A stretch of DNA of 64,000 nt from Sorangium cellulosum (GTDB lineage Bacteria; Myxococcota_A; Polyangia; Polyangiales; Polyangiaceae). Under the pieces are notes generated by a model. That model was given only the letters and a program-made list of their open reading frames with translations. It had not been told where the DNA came from and searched no databases. Shown piece by piece: positions 19,101-27,455 of this stretch. The position numbers and the translations under genes were made by a program. Location: contig NZ_CP012673.1 of NCBI RefSeq assembly GCF_002950945.1, positions 434,001-498,000 on the forward strand, in the 5' to 3' direction. The number at the start of each line of letters is the position of its first letter. Position 1 is the stretch's first letter.

Positions 19101-21032
19101 GGCCGTGCTCTCGAGCGATCCCTCGTAGATCATCGCGAGCGTCTCGAGATCGAACTGGTGGCCGATGCACGCGGCGAGCGTGAGGATCCGCTGCGTGCTC
19201 GGCGTGAGCCGCCGGAGCTTCCTCGCCATGAAGTCGACCACGTTGTCCGTGATCCCCGCCCTCCGGATGCGCTCGAGATCCCAGCAATACGACCCGGAGG
19301 ACGGGTCGAAGGTGAGCAGGTGGTCCTTGTAGAGCGAGACGAGGAACTGGTTGATGAAGAAGGGGTTCCCCTGGGTCTTGTCGAGGACGAGCTTCGCCAG
19401 CGGGGCGGACCGCTGCCGGTCGCAGCCGAGCGCGTGGGCGATGAGCTGGCCCACGTCCGACAGGCGCAGCGGGGCGAGGGTGAGCTCGACCATGCTCTTC
19501 CCCGCCTTCCGGAGCTCTGCCCGGGCCGCCCTCAGCGGGTGACCCGCGTCGATCTCGTTGTCGCGGTAGGCGCCGATCACGAGCAGGTGGCCGCGCTCCG
19601 GATCCGCGAGGAGCAGCGTGAGCAGCCTGAGCGAGGCGAGATCCGCCCACTGCAGATCGTCGAGGAAGAGGACGAGCGGGTGGTCGGGCGTGGCGAAGAC
19701 GCCGAGGAAGCTCTGAAAGACGAGGTTGAGCCGGTTCTGGGACTCGGTCGCTCCGAGCTCGGGCACGGGCGGCTGGGGGCCGATGATGAGCTCCAGCTCC
19801 GGCATCAGGTCGACGAGGACCTGCCCGCTCTGGCCGAGGGCGGTCGCGAGCTTGCGCCGGAGGCGCGTGAGCGACTCGGAGCGCTCGGTGAGCAGGTGCC
19901 GGATGAGCTCCCGGAACGCCTGCGCCAGCGAGGCGTACGGGACGCTCCGGTTGAACTGGTCGAACTTGCCCGCGATGAAGCGGGCTCGCTGGTCGGCGAT
20001 CGCCTTGTGCAGCTCGCTCACCACCGCCGATTTGCCGACGCCGGCGTGGCCGGAGATCAGCGCGAGCTCGGCGGCGCCGCGGCTCGCGCGGCCCCAGGCG
20101 GCGAGCAGCGCCGCGAGCTCCGCGTCGCGGCCGTAGAGCTTCTGCGGGATGAGCATCCCGTGGCCGCGGTCGTACCGGCCGAGCGGGAAGGGGGTGATCC
20201 GGCCGGTCGCCTCGAGCTGCTCCAGGCACTCGCGCAGGTCGGCCCTGAGCCCGTGCGCGCTCTGGTACCTGTCCTCCGCCGCCTTGGACAGGAGCTTCAT
20301 CACGATGTCCGAGACCGCCTCGGGGACCTCGGGGCACCGCTCGTGCGGCGGCGTCGGCTCCCTCGCGATGTGGCTGTGCAGGAGCTCCAGCGGGTCGGTC
20401 GCCCGGAAGGGCAGCACGCCCGTCAGCATCTCGTAGAGGGTGACCCCGAGGGAGTACAGGTCCGTGCGGTGATCGAGCGCGCGGTTCATCCGCCCGGTCT
20501 GCTCCGGCGACATGTAGGCCAGGGTCCCTTCCAGCGAGTCCGGGATCCCGGCCTGCTGGAGCTCCTGGGAGAGGCGCGTGGCGATGCCGAAGTCGATGAG
20601 CTTGACCTGGAGCGTGTCCGGGTGAACGAGGATGTTGTGCGGCTTGATGTCCTTGTGAATGATGTGGCGCCGGTGGATCGCGTCCATGGCGTCCGCGATG
20701 GAGTCGGCGATCCGGAGCGTGGTCTTCAGGCTGGGCGCCTGCGCCTCCAGGATGTCGCTCAGCGGCTGTGCTTCGATGTTCTCCGTGACGAGCGCGAGGC
20801 CCGCGCCCACCCTCTCCAGCCCGTACGCCCTCACCACGCCCGCGAGATCGAGGTCCTTGGTGATCGCATATTCGTGGCGGAGCTTGGCGATCTGCCGCGA
20901 GGTCGGGTACTCGCTCCTGAACAGCTTGATCGCGACGGACGTGCGATCGACGTTCCGGTACCCACGGTAGGTGACGGTCTCGGCGCCGCTGTGAATCTCG
21001 CCCGTGGTGGTGTAATGAGGAAGGCTGTTCAT
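16179..21032 (-). CDS. Trifunctional Ser/Thr kinase / AAA-type ATPase / sensor histidine kinase
   Basis: 1617 residues; GGAGAGG precedes ATG 21032. Order: Ser/Thr kinase, residues 1-275 (Lys in VAIKLF, catalytic HKDIKPHN, DFG, GTLAYMSPEQ); ATPase module with Walker A GHAGVGKS near 331 and Walker B LFLDDLQWAD near 454; a long helical TPR-like region to about 1290; a coiled coil; HisKA with phosphoacceptor His in FAHEIRNALS near 1355; and HATPase with NLLNNARDAV near 1512, DNGAG and GTGLGL. Known relatives usually carry a GAF domain before the histidine kinase; I see none here. The glycine loop is weak (HSGAETVTYRG). There are no membrane helices, so it is a cytoplasmic sensor. It forms an operon with the receiver gene downstream. 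Confidence 0.92.
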   Translation of the reverse strand: MNSLPHYTTTGEIHSGAETVTYRGYRNVDRTSVAIKLFRSEYPTSRQIAKLRHEYAITKDLDLAGVVRAYGLERVGAGLALVTENIEAQPLSDILEAQAPSLKTTLRIADSIADAMDAIHRRHIIHKDIKPHNILVHPDTLQVKLIDFGIATRLSQELQQAGIPDSLEGTLAYMSPEQTGRMNRALDHRTDLYSLGVTLYEMLTGVLPFRATDPLELLHSHIAREPTPPHERCPEVPEAVSDIVMKLLSKAAEDRYQSAHGLRADLRECLEQLEATGRITPFPLGRYDRGHGMLIPQKLYGRDAELAALLAAWGRASRGAAELALISGHAGVGKSAVVSELHKAIADQRARFIAGKFDQFNRSVPYASLAQAFRELIRHLLTERSESLTRLRRKLATALGQSGQVLVDLMPELELIIGPQPPVPELGATESQNRLNLVFQSFLGVFATPDHPLVLFLDDLQWADLASLRLLTLLLADPERGHLLVIGAYRDNEIDAGHPLRAARAELRKAGKSMVELTLAPLRLSDVGQLIAHALGCDRQRSAPLAKLVLDKTQGNPFFINQFLVSLYKDHLLTFDPSSGSYCWDLERIRRAGITDNVVDFMARKLRRLTPSTQRILTLAACIGHQFDLETLAMIYEGSLESTAADLWEALREGIVLPLDAEYRFVHAAPDRSGEGEPPPEGMNVSYRFLHDRVQQAAYLLIDEDHKQDLHLRIGRLLLAQRGLGERDENLFDTVNHLNLGAARITSASERTSVARLNLAAGTKAKAKAAYDVAAGYLGAGMSLLGEEGWEQAYELTFALHIERAGCEFLSGHFAQAESLFNFVLTRARTNLDRADVYGRRLLLFNTVAKFDEAVSCARTALALLGVELPDGEDRIQAALEAELAEVPNHLAGRRITDLFDAPELTHPEYRAALTILTNVSAAMLGASPLLHALVCVKHANISLKHGHSEVSAWGYLIYSIVLIEEGRYDEAYEFGRLAMELNEKRSCAVVSSKVKSSFAVFISPYREPLRTSFSYLSQAHRDGLEVGDFQFASYSLFHGITNRLSHGVELAAISEEIERSIPFLQRTKDVMSSLIVTSSRQMIANLRGCTEGHHTLSDGVFDEAEFSATVGAPNHEFMAVFYHIQRAQLAYLYEDHARALALIGMAEPLRPYLACMWMTTEVPFYACLIMLALYPAATAADRARYDREIERHEADVAEWAGTCPENFRHKRLLISAERARVSGDDAAATDLYEQAIKAAQESEYLHHEALANELAARFHLAKGRTKIARMYMADALYGYTRWGAEAKVAQLNEKYAELSPRRAEPRETMLPSRPTTITGVEEKVRERTAELEEAQAKLIRLEREATEKRMAGGFAHEIRNALSGAKLVLARVLGEDETSSRPSLTFESGVELGKLHEELSLRFADEELDRITARLQHIFENQEALDAALRLVFKATARALAITRKLMDFSRIAEGERPAERIHLNELIDSALADLRQTIHGSSIAVRAEVAGSISLVADPMQCYSVVQNLLNNARDAVLEKYPRGGAGVIGVRARTEGDTCVIQVADNGAGIRPENMGKIFDSFYSTKPETGTGLGLAIVKRIIDVAGGTIEVQSEWGKGSQFTVTLPLTRLRATR

Positions 21033-21666
21033 CGTCCTCTCCTACACACAATCATCACGACGGGTGTTCCTGTGGAGTCCACGCGCGGAAGGCGCTCCCC
21101 TGCCCATCATTCTTGAGTAACATCCACGTGCCACGCTGGTAAATGGATTTTAACAACAATGTAATCTGGCACACGTCGAGTTCTTGCAGGCTGGCGCGAG
21201 TCGAGGGAATGGCGTGGAAGATCGTGCAATTGGCGCGCTCCAGGCGGCGGGCCGGCCGGCGCCGGGCATGGACCGGCAAAGGCGCGGTCCGGCGAGGCGC
21301 GGATCGAGCGGAGTCCCACATCCACGGTGGACAGGGGCGCATGAGGGGGCGCCGCGCGGCCGGTGCAGCGGGGGGCTTGGGGCGCAGGGCGCCGAAAGGC
21401 GACCCGGAGCCCCAATCGTCAAACCAGGGCGCTCCGCGGGATCACCCCTCCCTGATGAAGGACGATCCCGCGGATCGCCCCTCCGCGGCGGGGGGTGATC
21501 CCGCGGATCACCCCCGCGCCGCCCGGAGCCCCGCGAGATCGCGGCAAACCCTCCGCGGCGCGGCCGTGCGCTCCTGTGCTGCCCGCGTGGAACGCCCCGT
21601 GCAATCGCAGCTCGACGATCAGGTGCACCGAGGTTCACGGCGCACCACAACGACGAGGAGGAGCAC
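21033..21666. other. Divergent intergenic region
   Basis: 634 bp between the trifunctional kinase (minus) and the lectin/thaumatin gene (plus). An unusually AT-rich patch at 21137-21170, by far the lowest in GC nearby, probably carries the kinase promoter, although no good -35/-10 pair is evident. The stretch 21434-21520 holds the hairpin repeats described separately. No coding frame is convincing. Confidence 0.5.
21434..21520. repeat. Cluster of GATCCCGCGGATC hairpin repeats
   Basis: Three related copies follow one another: CCGCGGGATCACCCCTCC, CGATCCCGCGGATCGCCCCTCCG and GTGATCCCGCGGATCACCCCC. The last is an 11-bp perfect stem (21491-21501 with 21505-21515) round a CGC loop. They could be protein-binding sites or a small mobile repeat. 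No role is known to me. Confidence 0.5.
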
Positions 21667-23079
21667 ATGGCTCGCAAGCTCGCAGGGGGTGGTCTGTCGC
21701 TGGCGCTGGGGTGGACCCTGCTGCTGGGGGGGTGTCTGGTCGCCGATGGCGAGATGTTGAAGGACGAGGACAGCGTCGACGACGCCGACGCGGTCATCGT
21801 CTCCAGCATCACCGAGGGGGATTATGTGATCCGCTCGGCCGCCACCGGCAAGTGCCTCGACGTGCCCCAGTCCAGCACCGCCGACGGGACGCGGATACAG
21901 CAGTGGACCTGCAACCAGACCAACGCGCAGAAGTTCCACATCTCCCCGACCAGCGACGGCTACTGGAAGATCGTCAACGTGAACAGCAACAAGGCCCTCG
22001 ACGTGCGCGACGTGAGCACCGCGCCGAACGCGGTCATCCACCAATGGACGTAGGTCGGAGGCGCCAACCAGCAGTGGAAATTCGTCCCCCGCGGGGGCAA
22101 CGAGTTCAGCCTCCACGCGCGCCACACGGATCAGGTCGTCGACCTTTCGTGGGGCAACGCCGCCGACGGGACGGACATCCTCCAGTATCCTTACAGCGGC
22201 ACCCCCAACCAGCGCTGGACCCTCGACAGGGTGAGCGGCGGCTCCACCTCCGGCGGCGCCCGCACGCTCAGGATCGTCAACAACTGCGCTGAGCCGATCT
22301 GGGTCGCCCACTCCACCAACGTGCAGGGGCCGCAGAACGTCAAGCTCACCCGGGGCGCCGCGTACACCTACGACGTTCCCGAGGGCGGCCTCAGCGCGAC
22401 GCGCTTCTGGCCGAAGACCGGCTGTGACGAGGGAGGCCGCAACTGCACCACGGGCGACAGCGTCGCCCCGTGTCCGGCCGGCGGCTGCCAGCCGCCCATC
22501 GAGTCCAAGTTCGAGGCCACCTTCGCGCCCAGGGGGAGCGCGGCCCAGACCTGGTACAACCTCAGCCAGGTGGACGGCTACACCCTGCCCTTCAAGGTCG
22601 TCCCCAGGGGCGCCGGCGCCGAGCAGGGCAGCTGCATCACCTCGGACTGCTCCGGCCTGTCGCTGGCGCAGTGCCCCGGCGACGAGGATCTCGGCAACGG
22701 CCAGTTCCCCGCGTACGCGCACCAGGATCTCCGGGTGCGCGACAGGAACGGCGTCGTGGTCGGCTGCATGGCGCCCTGCAAGAAGTGGAATTACCCGGCG
22801 CCCTGGGGCCTGGGCCAGCCGGAGAGCGCCGACCCGGGGCTCCACCTCTGCTGCCCGACACCCATCGATCCGGCCACGGGCCAGTGCACCGCCGCGAACG
22901 CTTGCATGACCTCGGACGCGTGCCGGAACACCGCGGACCCGCGGAGCGTGGAGCACACGGAGTACGTGCTCCGGATGCACCGGATGTGCCCCACGGCGTA
23001 CAGCTACGCTTACGACGACGCTGCCGGACTGCACGCCTGCTCGTCGGAGACGAGCTTCGAGGTCACCTTCTGCCCGTGA
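21667..23079 (+). pseudogene. Ricin-type lectin / thaumatin-like lipoprotein interrupted by an in-frame TAG
   Basis: One reading frame of 471 codons with a single amber codon at 22051-22053 (codon 129). GAGGAG precedes ATG 21667. Before the stop: lipoprotein signal ending LLLGGC (Cys23) and most of two beta-trefoil repeats (GKCLDVPQSS, IQQWTCNQTNAQKF, ALDVRDVS, VIHQWT). After it the same frame completes the trefoil (NQQWKFV, TPNQRWTL), then a thaumatin-like domain: IVNNCAEPIWVA, about 16 Cys, VDGYTLPFKV and CPTAYSYAYDDA. The trefoil motif predicts an aromatic such as Tyr (TAC) at the TAG. Either a very recent nonsense mutation or a base error. As translated, only a truncated lectin lipoprotein of 128 residues is made. 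Confidence 0.85.
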
Positions 23080-23124
23080 TTCCTCCTGGCCACGGCCGCC
23101 AGCGAAGGAGAACAGCTCCTGCGG

Positions 23125-23141
23125 GATGACCTGCGGTCATC
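23125..23141 (+). terminator. Small hairpin after the thaumatin reading frame
   Basis: GATGACC and GGTCATC form a perfect 7-bp stem with a TGC loop, 45 bp past the stop. No T-run follows. The rest of the 290-bp gap up to 23371 shows nothing else. Confidence 0.3.
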
Positions 23142-23370
23142 GTGCCCCGGGCTCGGGCGCCGTTGCTCGTGTGCGCCGGCCATGGCACCCTCGCCCCGAT
23201 CCCGGTCGTGCACGCGCGACGGACCTCGTGAAGCGGCTCGCTCGCCGGAGCTCGATCGGATGGAGGCAACCACGTATGGAGAACACCAGACCGACGAACG
23301 AGACCGTCGCGTCGAGGCAGCGGCCGGGAGGCCTGCTCAGGGCCGGCGCCGGTGAAGGAGGGGAGCGAGC

Positions 23371-23754
23371 ATGACCGTCCGGCTCAACCACACCATCGTC
23401 GCGGCGCGGAACAAGAAGGAGTCCGCCGCCTTCATGACCGAGATCCTGGGCCTCCCCGCCCCGGAGCCGTTCGGGCACTTCCTGACGGTACAGCTCGACA
23501 ACGACGTCACCCTCGACTTCATCGACAGCCCCGATGAGGTCCGCCCTCAGCACTACGCCTTCCTGGTCAGCGAGGCCGAGTTCGACGAGATCTTCGGTCG
23601 GATCCGCGAGCGCAAGATCCCTTACTGGGCTGATCCCCAGGCGCAGCGGCCCGGCGAGATCAACCACCATGACGGCGGGCGCGGCGTGTACTTCCCGGAT
23701 CCCGCCGGGCATTATCTCGAGATCATCACCCGTCCTTACGGAAGCGGCGGCTGA
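23371..23754 (+). CDS. VOC-family (glyoxalase/dioxygenase fold) protein
   Basis: 127 residues, one VOC domain of two beta-alpha-beta-beta-beta modules. Likely metal ligands are His7 (LNHTIVAA), His61 (RPQHYAFLV) and Glu117 (GHYLEIIT); YFPDPAGHYLEI is the typical end. VOC members include glyoxalases, dioxygenases and antibiotic-binding proteins; the substrate is unknown. GGAGGGGAGCGAGC precedes the ATG. It is monocistronic as far as visible. Confidence 0.85.
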   Translation: MTVRLNHTIVAARNKKESAAFMTEILGLPAPEPFGHFLTVQLDNDVTLDFIDSPDEVRPQHYAFLVSEAEFDEIFGRIRERKIPYWADPQAQRPGEINHHDGGRGVYFPDPAGHYLEIITRPYGSGG

Positions 23755-23919
23755 GCCCCCGCGCGCCCGCGCGAGCTCATGCGGGGCTCATGCGGGGACG
23801 GCCCCGCGCATTCCGGGTGGCTCGGCGTCTTTCTCACTCCTTCGCTGCTTCATCGATACCCCCTGAAGCCTCGCCAGCGCGGGCGCGGCCGCGCTCCGTC
23901 AGCTAACATCAGCGGCCCA

Positions 23920-24933
23920 ATGAACATTCATGTCCTCTCGTGCGCTCTCGTGGCCGCCGTCCTCGCTGCGTGCTCGAAGACATCGTCGGATCCGGCGTCG
24001 ACGGACGCAGGCGCCCAGCGCGGCGCGCGGCTCCGCATCGCCGTCGTGCCGAAAGGGACGACCCACGAGTTCTGGAAGAGCGTGCACGCGGGCGCGGTGA
24101 AGGCCTCGCGCGAGCTCGATGTCGACATCGTCTGGAAAGGGCCGCTCCGGGAGGACGATCTCAAGTCGCAGGTCGACGTCGTCTCGAGCTTCGTCGCGCA
24201 GGGCGTGTCCGGCGTCGTGCTCGCGCCGCTCAACGCCGCGGCGCTGAGGGCGCCGGTGCGCGCGGCGACGCAGGCGAAGATCCCGGTGGTCGTGTTCGAC
24301 TCCGACCTCGCCAGCGACGAGCACGTGAGCTTCGTCGCGACCGACAACCTGGCGGCCGGCAGGCTCGCGGGGGAGCACCTCGGCAAGGCGATCGGCGGGC
24401 AGGGGAACGTGGTCGTGCTCCGGTACCAGGAGGGCTCGGCGAGCACGCAGGACCGCGAGCGGGGCTTCCTCGGCGCCGTGCGCGCGATGCCGGGAATCAC
24501 GGTCGCGAGCGAGAACCAGCACGGCGGCGCGACCACGGAGACGGCGTTCGAGAAGAGCGAGAGCCTGCTGCTCGCCCACAGGGCGGCGGAGGGGACGATC
24601 GCCGGGGTGTTCACGCCGAACGAGTCGACGACCTTCGGCATGCTGCAGGCGCTCCGCAAGACGAACGTCGCGAGGAAGGTGAAGTTCGTCGGCTTCGACG
24701 CGTCGGAGAAGCTGCTCGGCGCGCTGCGCGAGGGCGATATCGAGGCGCTCGTCGTGCAGAACCCGTTCGACATGGGGTATGTCGCGGTCAAGACGATGGT
24801 GGCGCACCTCCGCGGCGAGGCGGTGGAGAAGCGCATCGACACGGGCGCGCGCGTCGTCACGAGGCAGGACCTCGACGACCCGGCGGTGCAGGAGATCGTG
24901 AGGCCCGACCTGGCCAGGTGGCTCGGGGAGTGA
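23920..24933 (+). CDS. Sugar ABC transporter substrate-binding lipoprotein (RbsB type)
   Basis: 337 residues from ATG 23920, giving a lipoprotein signal with lipobox LAAC (Cys18). The rest is a type I periplasmic binding protein (Peripla_BP_4): RIAVVPKGTTHEFWKSVHAGA at the first strand, GVSGVVLAPLNAAAL, VVFDSDLAS and FVGFDASEKLLGALREG. First gene of a three-gene operon with a double ATPase (7-bp gap) and permease. Delivers a sugar, probably a pentose or related monosaccharide, to the membrane complex. The sugar is not predictable from sequence alone. Confidence 0.92.
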   Translation: MNIHVLSCALVAAVLAACSKTSSDPASTDAGAQRGARLRIAVVPKGTTHEFWKSVHAGAVKASRELDVDIVWKGPLREDDLKSQVDVVSSFVAQGVSGVVLAPLNAAALRAPVRAATQAKIPVVVFDSDLASDEHVSFVATDNLAAGRLAGEHLGKAIGGQGNVVVLRYQEGSASTQDRERGFLGAVRAMPGITVASENQHGGATTETAFEKSESLLLAHRAAEGTIAGVFTPNESTTFGMLQALRKTNVARKVKFVGFDASEKLLGALREGDIEALVVQNPFDMGYVAVKTMVAHLRGEAVEKRIDTGARVVTRQDLDDPAVQEIVRPDLARWLGE

Positions 24934-24940
24934 GCGGCTC

Positions 24941-26452
24941 ATGGACGCGGCGCGCGCGCCCCTCCTCGAGGTGACGGGCCTCGCGAAGGCGTTCGGCGAG
25001 AACGCCGTGCTGCGGGGCGTCTCGCTGCGGATGTGCGCCGCGAGCATCCACGCGCTCCTCGGCGAGAACGGCGCGGGCAAGAGCACGCTGACGCGCATCC
25101 TGCTCGGCATGGAGCGCCCCGACGCGGGCGCGATCCTGCTCGCGGGAGCGCCGTACGCGCCCGCGGGGACCGAGGGCGCGCGGCGCGCGGGCGTCGTGCT
25201 CGTCCCGCAGGAGCGGACGCTCTGCGCTCACCTCTCGGTGGCCGACAACGTGGTGCTCGGGATCGAGCCGATCGCGCGCGCGCGGCCCGGGATCCGGGAC
25301 CGCGAGCGCGCGCGCGCCGTCGCGCGGAGGGCGATCGCGCTCGTCGCCGCCGACCCGGCGCGCGTGCCGCTCGACGCGCCGGCCGGGGAGCTCGGCGTCG
25401 CCGATCAGCAGATCGTCGAGATCGCGCGGGCGCTCGCGCAGGGGGGCCTGCGGGAGGACGGGCGGCTCGCGGCGCGGCTCCTCGTGCTCGACGAGCCGAC
25501 CTCGAGCCTGGGGCACGAGGACGCCGCGCGCCTGTTCGACCGCCTCCGCGCCCTGCGAGACGCCGGCCTCGCGGTGCTGCTCGTGACGCACTTCCTCTCG
25601 GACGTGCGCGCCCACGCGGACCGCTACACGGTGCTCCGCGACGGCCGCGTCGCAGGGGACGGCGACCCGCGCGAGACGGCGCCGGCGCAGATCGTCCGCG
25701 AGATGCTGGGCCGAGCGCTCGAGGCGCTCGAGGTCGCTGGCGAGCGCGCGGTGGCCGAGGCGGCGCCTCCGGGGAGCGGCGAGGTGGTGCTCGAGGTGAA
25801 GGACGTCGCCGGCGTGAAGCGGCCGGAGCGCGCGTCGCTGACGCTGCGCCGGGGAGAGATCCTCGGCATCGCCGGGCTCGTGGGGTCGGGGCGGACGGAG
25901 CTCCTCCGCATCCTCGCGGGGCTCGATCCGAGGCGCGGCGGCGCGGTCACGCTGCGCGCTCCGCGCGGCGTCGGCCTGCTCAGCGAGGATCGCGGCGGGG
26001 AGGGGCTGATGCTCGGCCGCTCGATCTCCGAGAACGTCTGGCTCTCGCCGCGCGCGCCGCGCTTCGCCGCGCCGAGGTCGCTGCTCGCGGAGGCGGCGCG
26101 CTGGATCGAGCAGCTCGCGATCCGCGCGCGAGGGCCGGACCAGCGCGCCGGCGAGCTCTCGGGCGGCAACCAGCAGAAGGTCCAGATCGCGCGCCTGCTC
26201 CGCGAGGACTTCGACGTGCTCCTCGTCGACGAGCCGACGCGCGGCATCGACGTGGCGAGCAAGGCGCAGGTGCTCTCGCTGCTCCGCGCGCTCGCGGGCG
26301 CCGGCAAGGCGATCGTGCTCGTCTCGAGCCAGCTCGACGAGCTCGTGACGACGTGTGATCACATCGCGGTCCTCCGCCGGGGGGTCCTCGAGCCGCCGCG
26401 GCCCGCGTCGTCGTGGACCGAAGCGTCGCTCCTCCTGGAGGCCTCGTCGTGA
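24941..26452 (+). CDS. Sugar ABC transporter double ATP-binding protein (RbsA type)
   Basis: 503 residues with two ATPase halves, the usual size. First half: Walker A GENGAGKST near residue 45, Walker B LLVLDEPTSSL, degenerate signature LGVADQQIVEIARAL. Second half: degenerate Walker A LVGSGRTELLR, proper signature LSGGNQQKVQIARLL, and LLVDEPTRGID. Asymmetric ATP sites like this are normal for the ribose/galactose class. The stop overlaps the permease start by 4 bp, indicating translational coupling. Confidence 0.95.
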   Translation: MDAARAPLLEVTGLAKAFGENAVLRGVSLRMCAASIHALLGENGAGKSTLTRILLGMERPDAGAILLAGAPYAPAGTEGARRAGVVLVPQERTLCAHLSVADNVVLGIEPIARARPGIRDRERARAVARRAIALVAADPARVPLDAPAGELGVADQQIVEIARALAQGGLREDGRLAARLLVLDEPTSSLGHEDAARLFDRLRALRDAGLAVLLVTHFLSDVRAHADRYTVLRDGRVAGDGDPRETAPAQIVREMLGRALEALEVAGERAVAEAAPPGSGEVVLEVKDVAGVKRPERASLTLRRGEILGIAGLVGSGRTELLRILAGLDPRRGGAVTLRAPRGVGLLSEDRGGEGLMLGRSISENVWLSPRAPRFAAPRSLLAEAARWIEQLAIRARGPDQRAGELSGGNQQKVQIARLLREDFDVLLVDEPTRGIDVASKAQVLSLLRALAGAGKAIVLVSSQLDELVTTCDHIAVLRRGVLEPPRPASSWTEASLLLEASS

Positions 26453-27429
26453 AGAAGCGCCCGCCGTGGGTCGGCCCGCTCGTGGCCCTCTTGCTCGTCT
26501 ATGCGCTCTTCGCGGCGCTCACGCCCGACACGTTCCTGCGCAGCCAGAACCTGCTCACGATGGCGCGGCAGACGGTGGTGGTCGGCATCTGTTCGGTCGG
26601 CATGACGCTCGTCATCGCGACCGGCGGGATCGACCTCTCCACGGGCTCGATCGTCGCGTTCACGACGGTCGTCCTCGCGCAGCTCCTGCGCGCGGGGGTG
26701 CCGGCGTTCCCGGCGGCGCTCGCCGCCACGGCGGCGGCCGGCCTCGCGGGCGTGCTCGCCGGGACGCTCGTGGGCCGGGCGCGCATGATGCCTTTCGTCG
26801 TGACGCTGGGCACGATGAGCGCGCTCCGCGGCGCCGCGAAGGGGCTCGCGTCCGAGCAGAAGATCGACGCCGATCCACGCGGGCTCGACGCGCTGCTCTC
26901 GGCCGAGCTCACCGCGCCCGGGCTGTGGATGACGGCGGCGCTCGCGCTCCTGATCTTCGCCGTCCTCACCTTCACGCGCTTCGGGCGCCACGTGTTCGCG
27001 GTCGGCAGCAATGAAGCCGCAGCGCGGCTGTGCGGCATCGACACCGGCCGCGTGAAGATCGCGGTGTACACCCTGTCGAGCCTGCTCGCCGGCGTCGCGG
27101 GCGTGATGGAGTTCTCGACGCTCACGGTGGGTGATCCGACGGACTCGGTGGGCCTCGAGCTCGAGGTCATCGCGGCGGTCGTCATCGGCGGCGCGCCGCT
27201 CTCGGGCGGCGAGGGGAGCGTCGCGGGGAGCATGGTCGGCGCGCTGCTCATTACGGTGATCCGGACCGGCGGAGTCCACCTCGGGCTGCCGAGCTGGGTG
27301 CAGGAGATCGCGACGGGCGCGATCATCGTGGCCGCCGTCGCGGTCGACCGGCTTCGGCGCGCGCGGCGCAAAATTACCGTGGGACACGAACGTGCAGAGC
27401 CTTCCGCGAGCGAGTCGAACACCCCGTGA
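26449..27429 (+). CDS. Sugar ABC transporter permease (RbsC type)
   Basis: 326 residues from GTG 26449, overlapping the ATPase stop as GTGA with a GGAGG upstream; an in-frame ATG at 26413 is also possible. About eight to ten membrane helices, and the family signatures TGGIDLSTGSIVAF near residue 60 and IGGAPLSGGEGSVAGSMVGALL near residue 250. Forms the inner-membrane channel of the RbsBAC-type importer. Ends 26 bp before a convergent gene, with a perfect palindrome between. Confidence 0.95.
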   Translation: MKKRPPWVGPLVALLLVYALFAALTPDTFLRSQNLLTMARQTVVVGICSVGMTLVIATGGIDLSTGSIVAFTTVVLAQLLRAGVPAFPAALAATAAAGLAGVLAGTLVGRARMMPFVVTLGTMSALRGAAKGLASEQKIDADPRGLDALLSAELTAPGLWMTAALALLIFAVLTFTRFGRHVFAVGSNEAAARLCGIDTGRVKIAVYTLSSLLAGVAGVMEFSTLTVGDPTDSVGLELEVIAAVVIGGAPLSGGEGSVAGSMVGALLITVIRTGGVHLGLPSWVQEIATGAIIVAAVAVDRLRRARRKITVGHERAEPSASESNTP

Positions 27430-27431
27430 TC

Positions 27432-27447
27432 CCCGACCCGGGTCGGG
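27432..27447. terminator. 16-bp perfect palindrome between convergent genes
   Basis: CCCGACCCGGGTCGGG reads identically on both strands and fills most of the 26-bp gap between two convergent stops. It would form a strong stem on either transcript, though a tiny loop and no T-tract argue against a classic terminator. Its half CCCGGGTCGGG recurs in the tandem array at 44423. Confidence 0.4.
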
Positions 27448-27455
27448 CCGTTACG

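Noticed and set aside
21033..21110. Sigma-54 promoter on the minus strand upstream of the trifunctional kinase
   Set aside because: A TGGCAC occurs nearby, but no GC dinucleotide lies at the needed distance.
17892..21116. Long plus-strand frame opposite the trifunctional kinase
   Set aside because: Low-complexity charged translation without motifs; the minus strand encodes well-ordered domains over the same bases.
21173..21195. Sigma-54 promoter (TGGCAC...TTGC)
   Set aside because: The GG and GC elements are too far apart; the spacing required for -24/-12 is not met.
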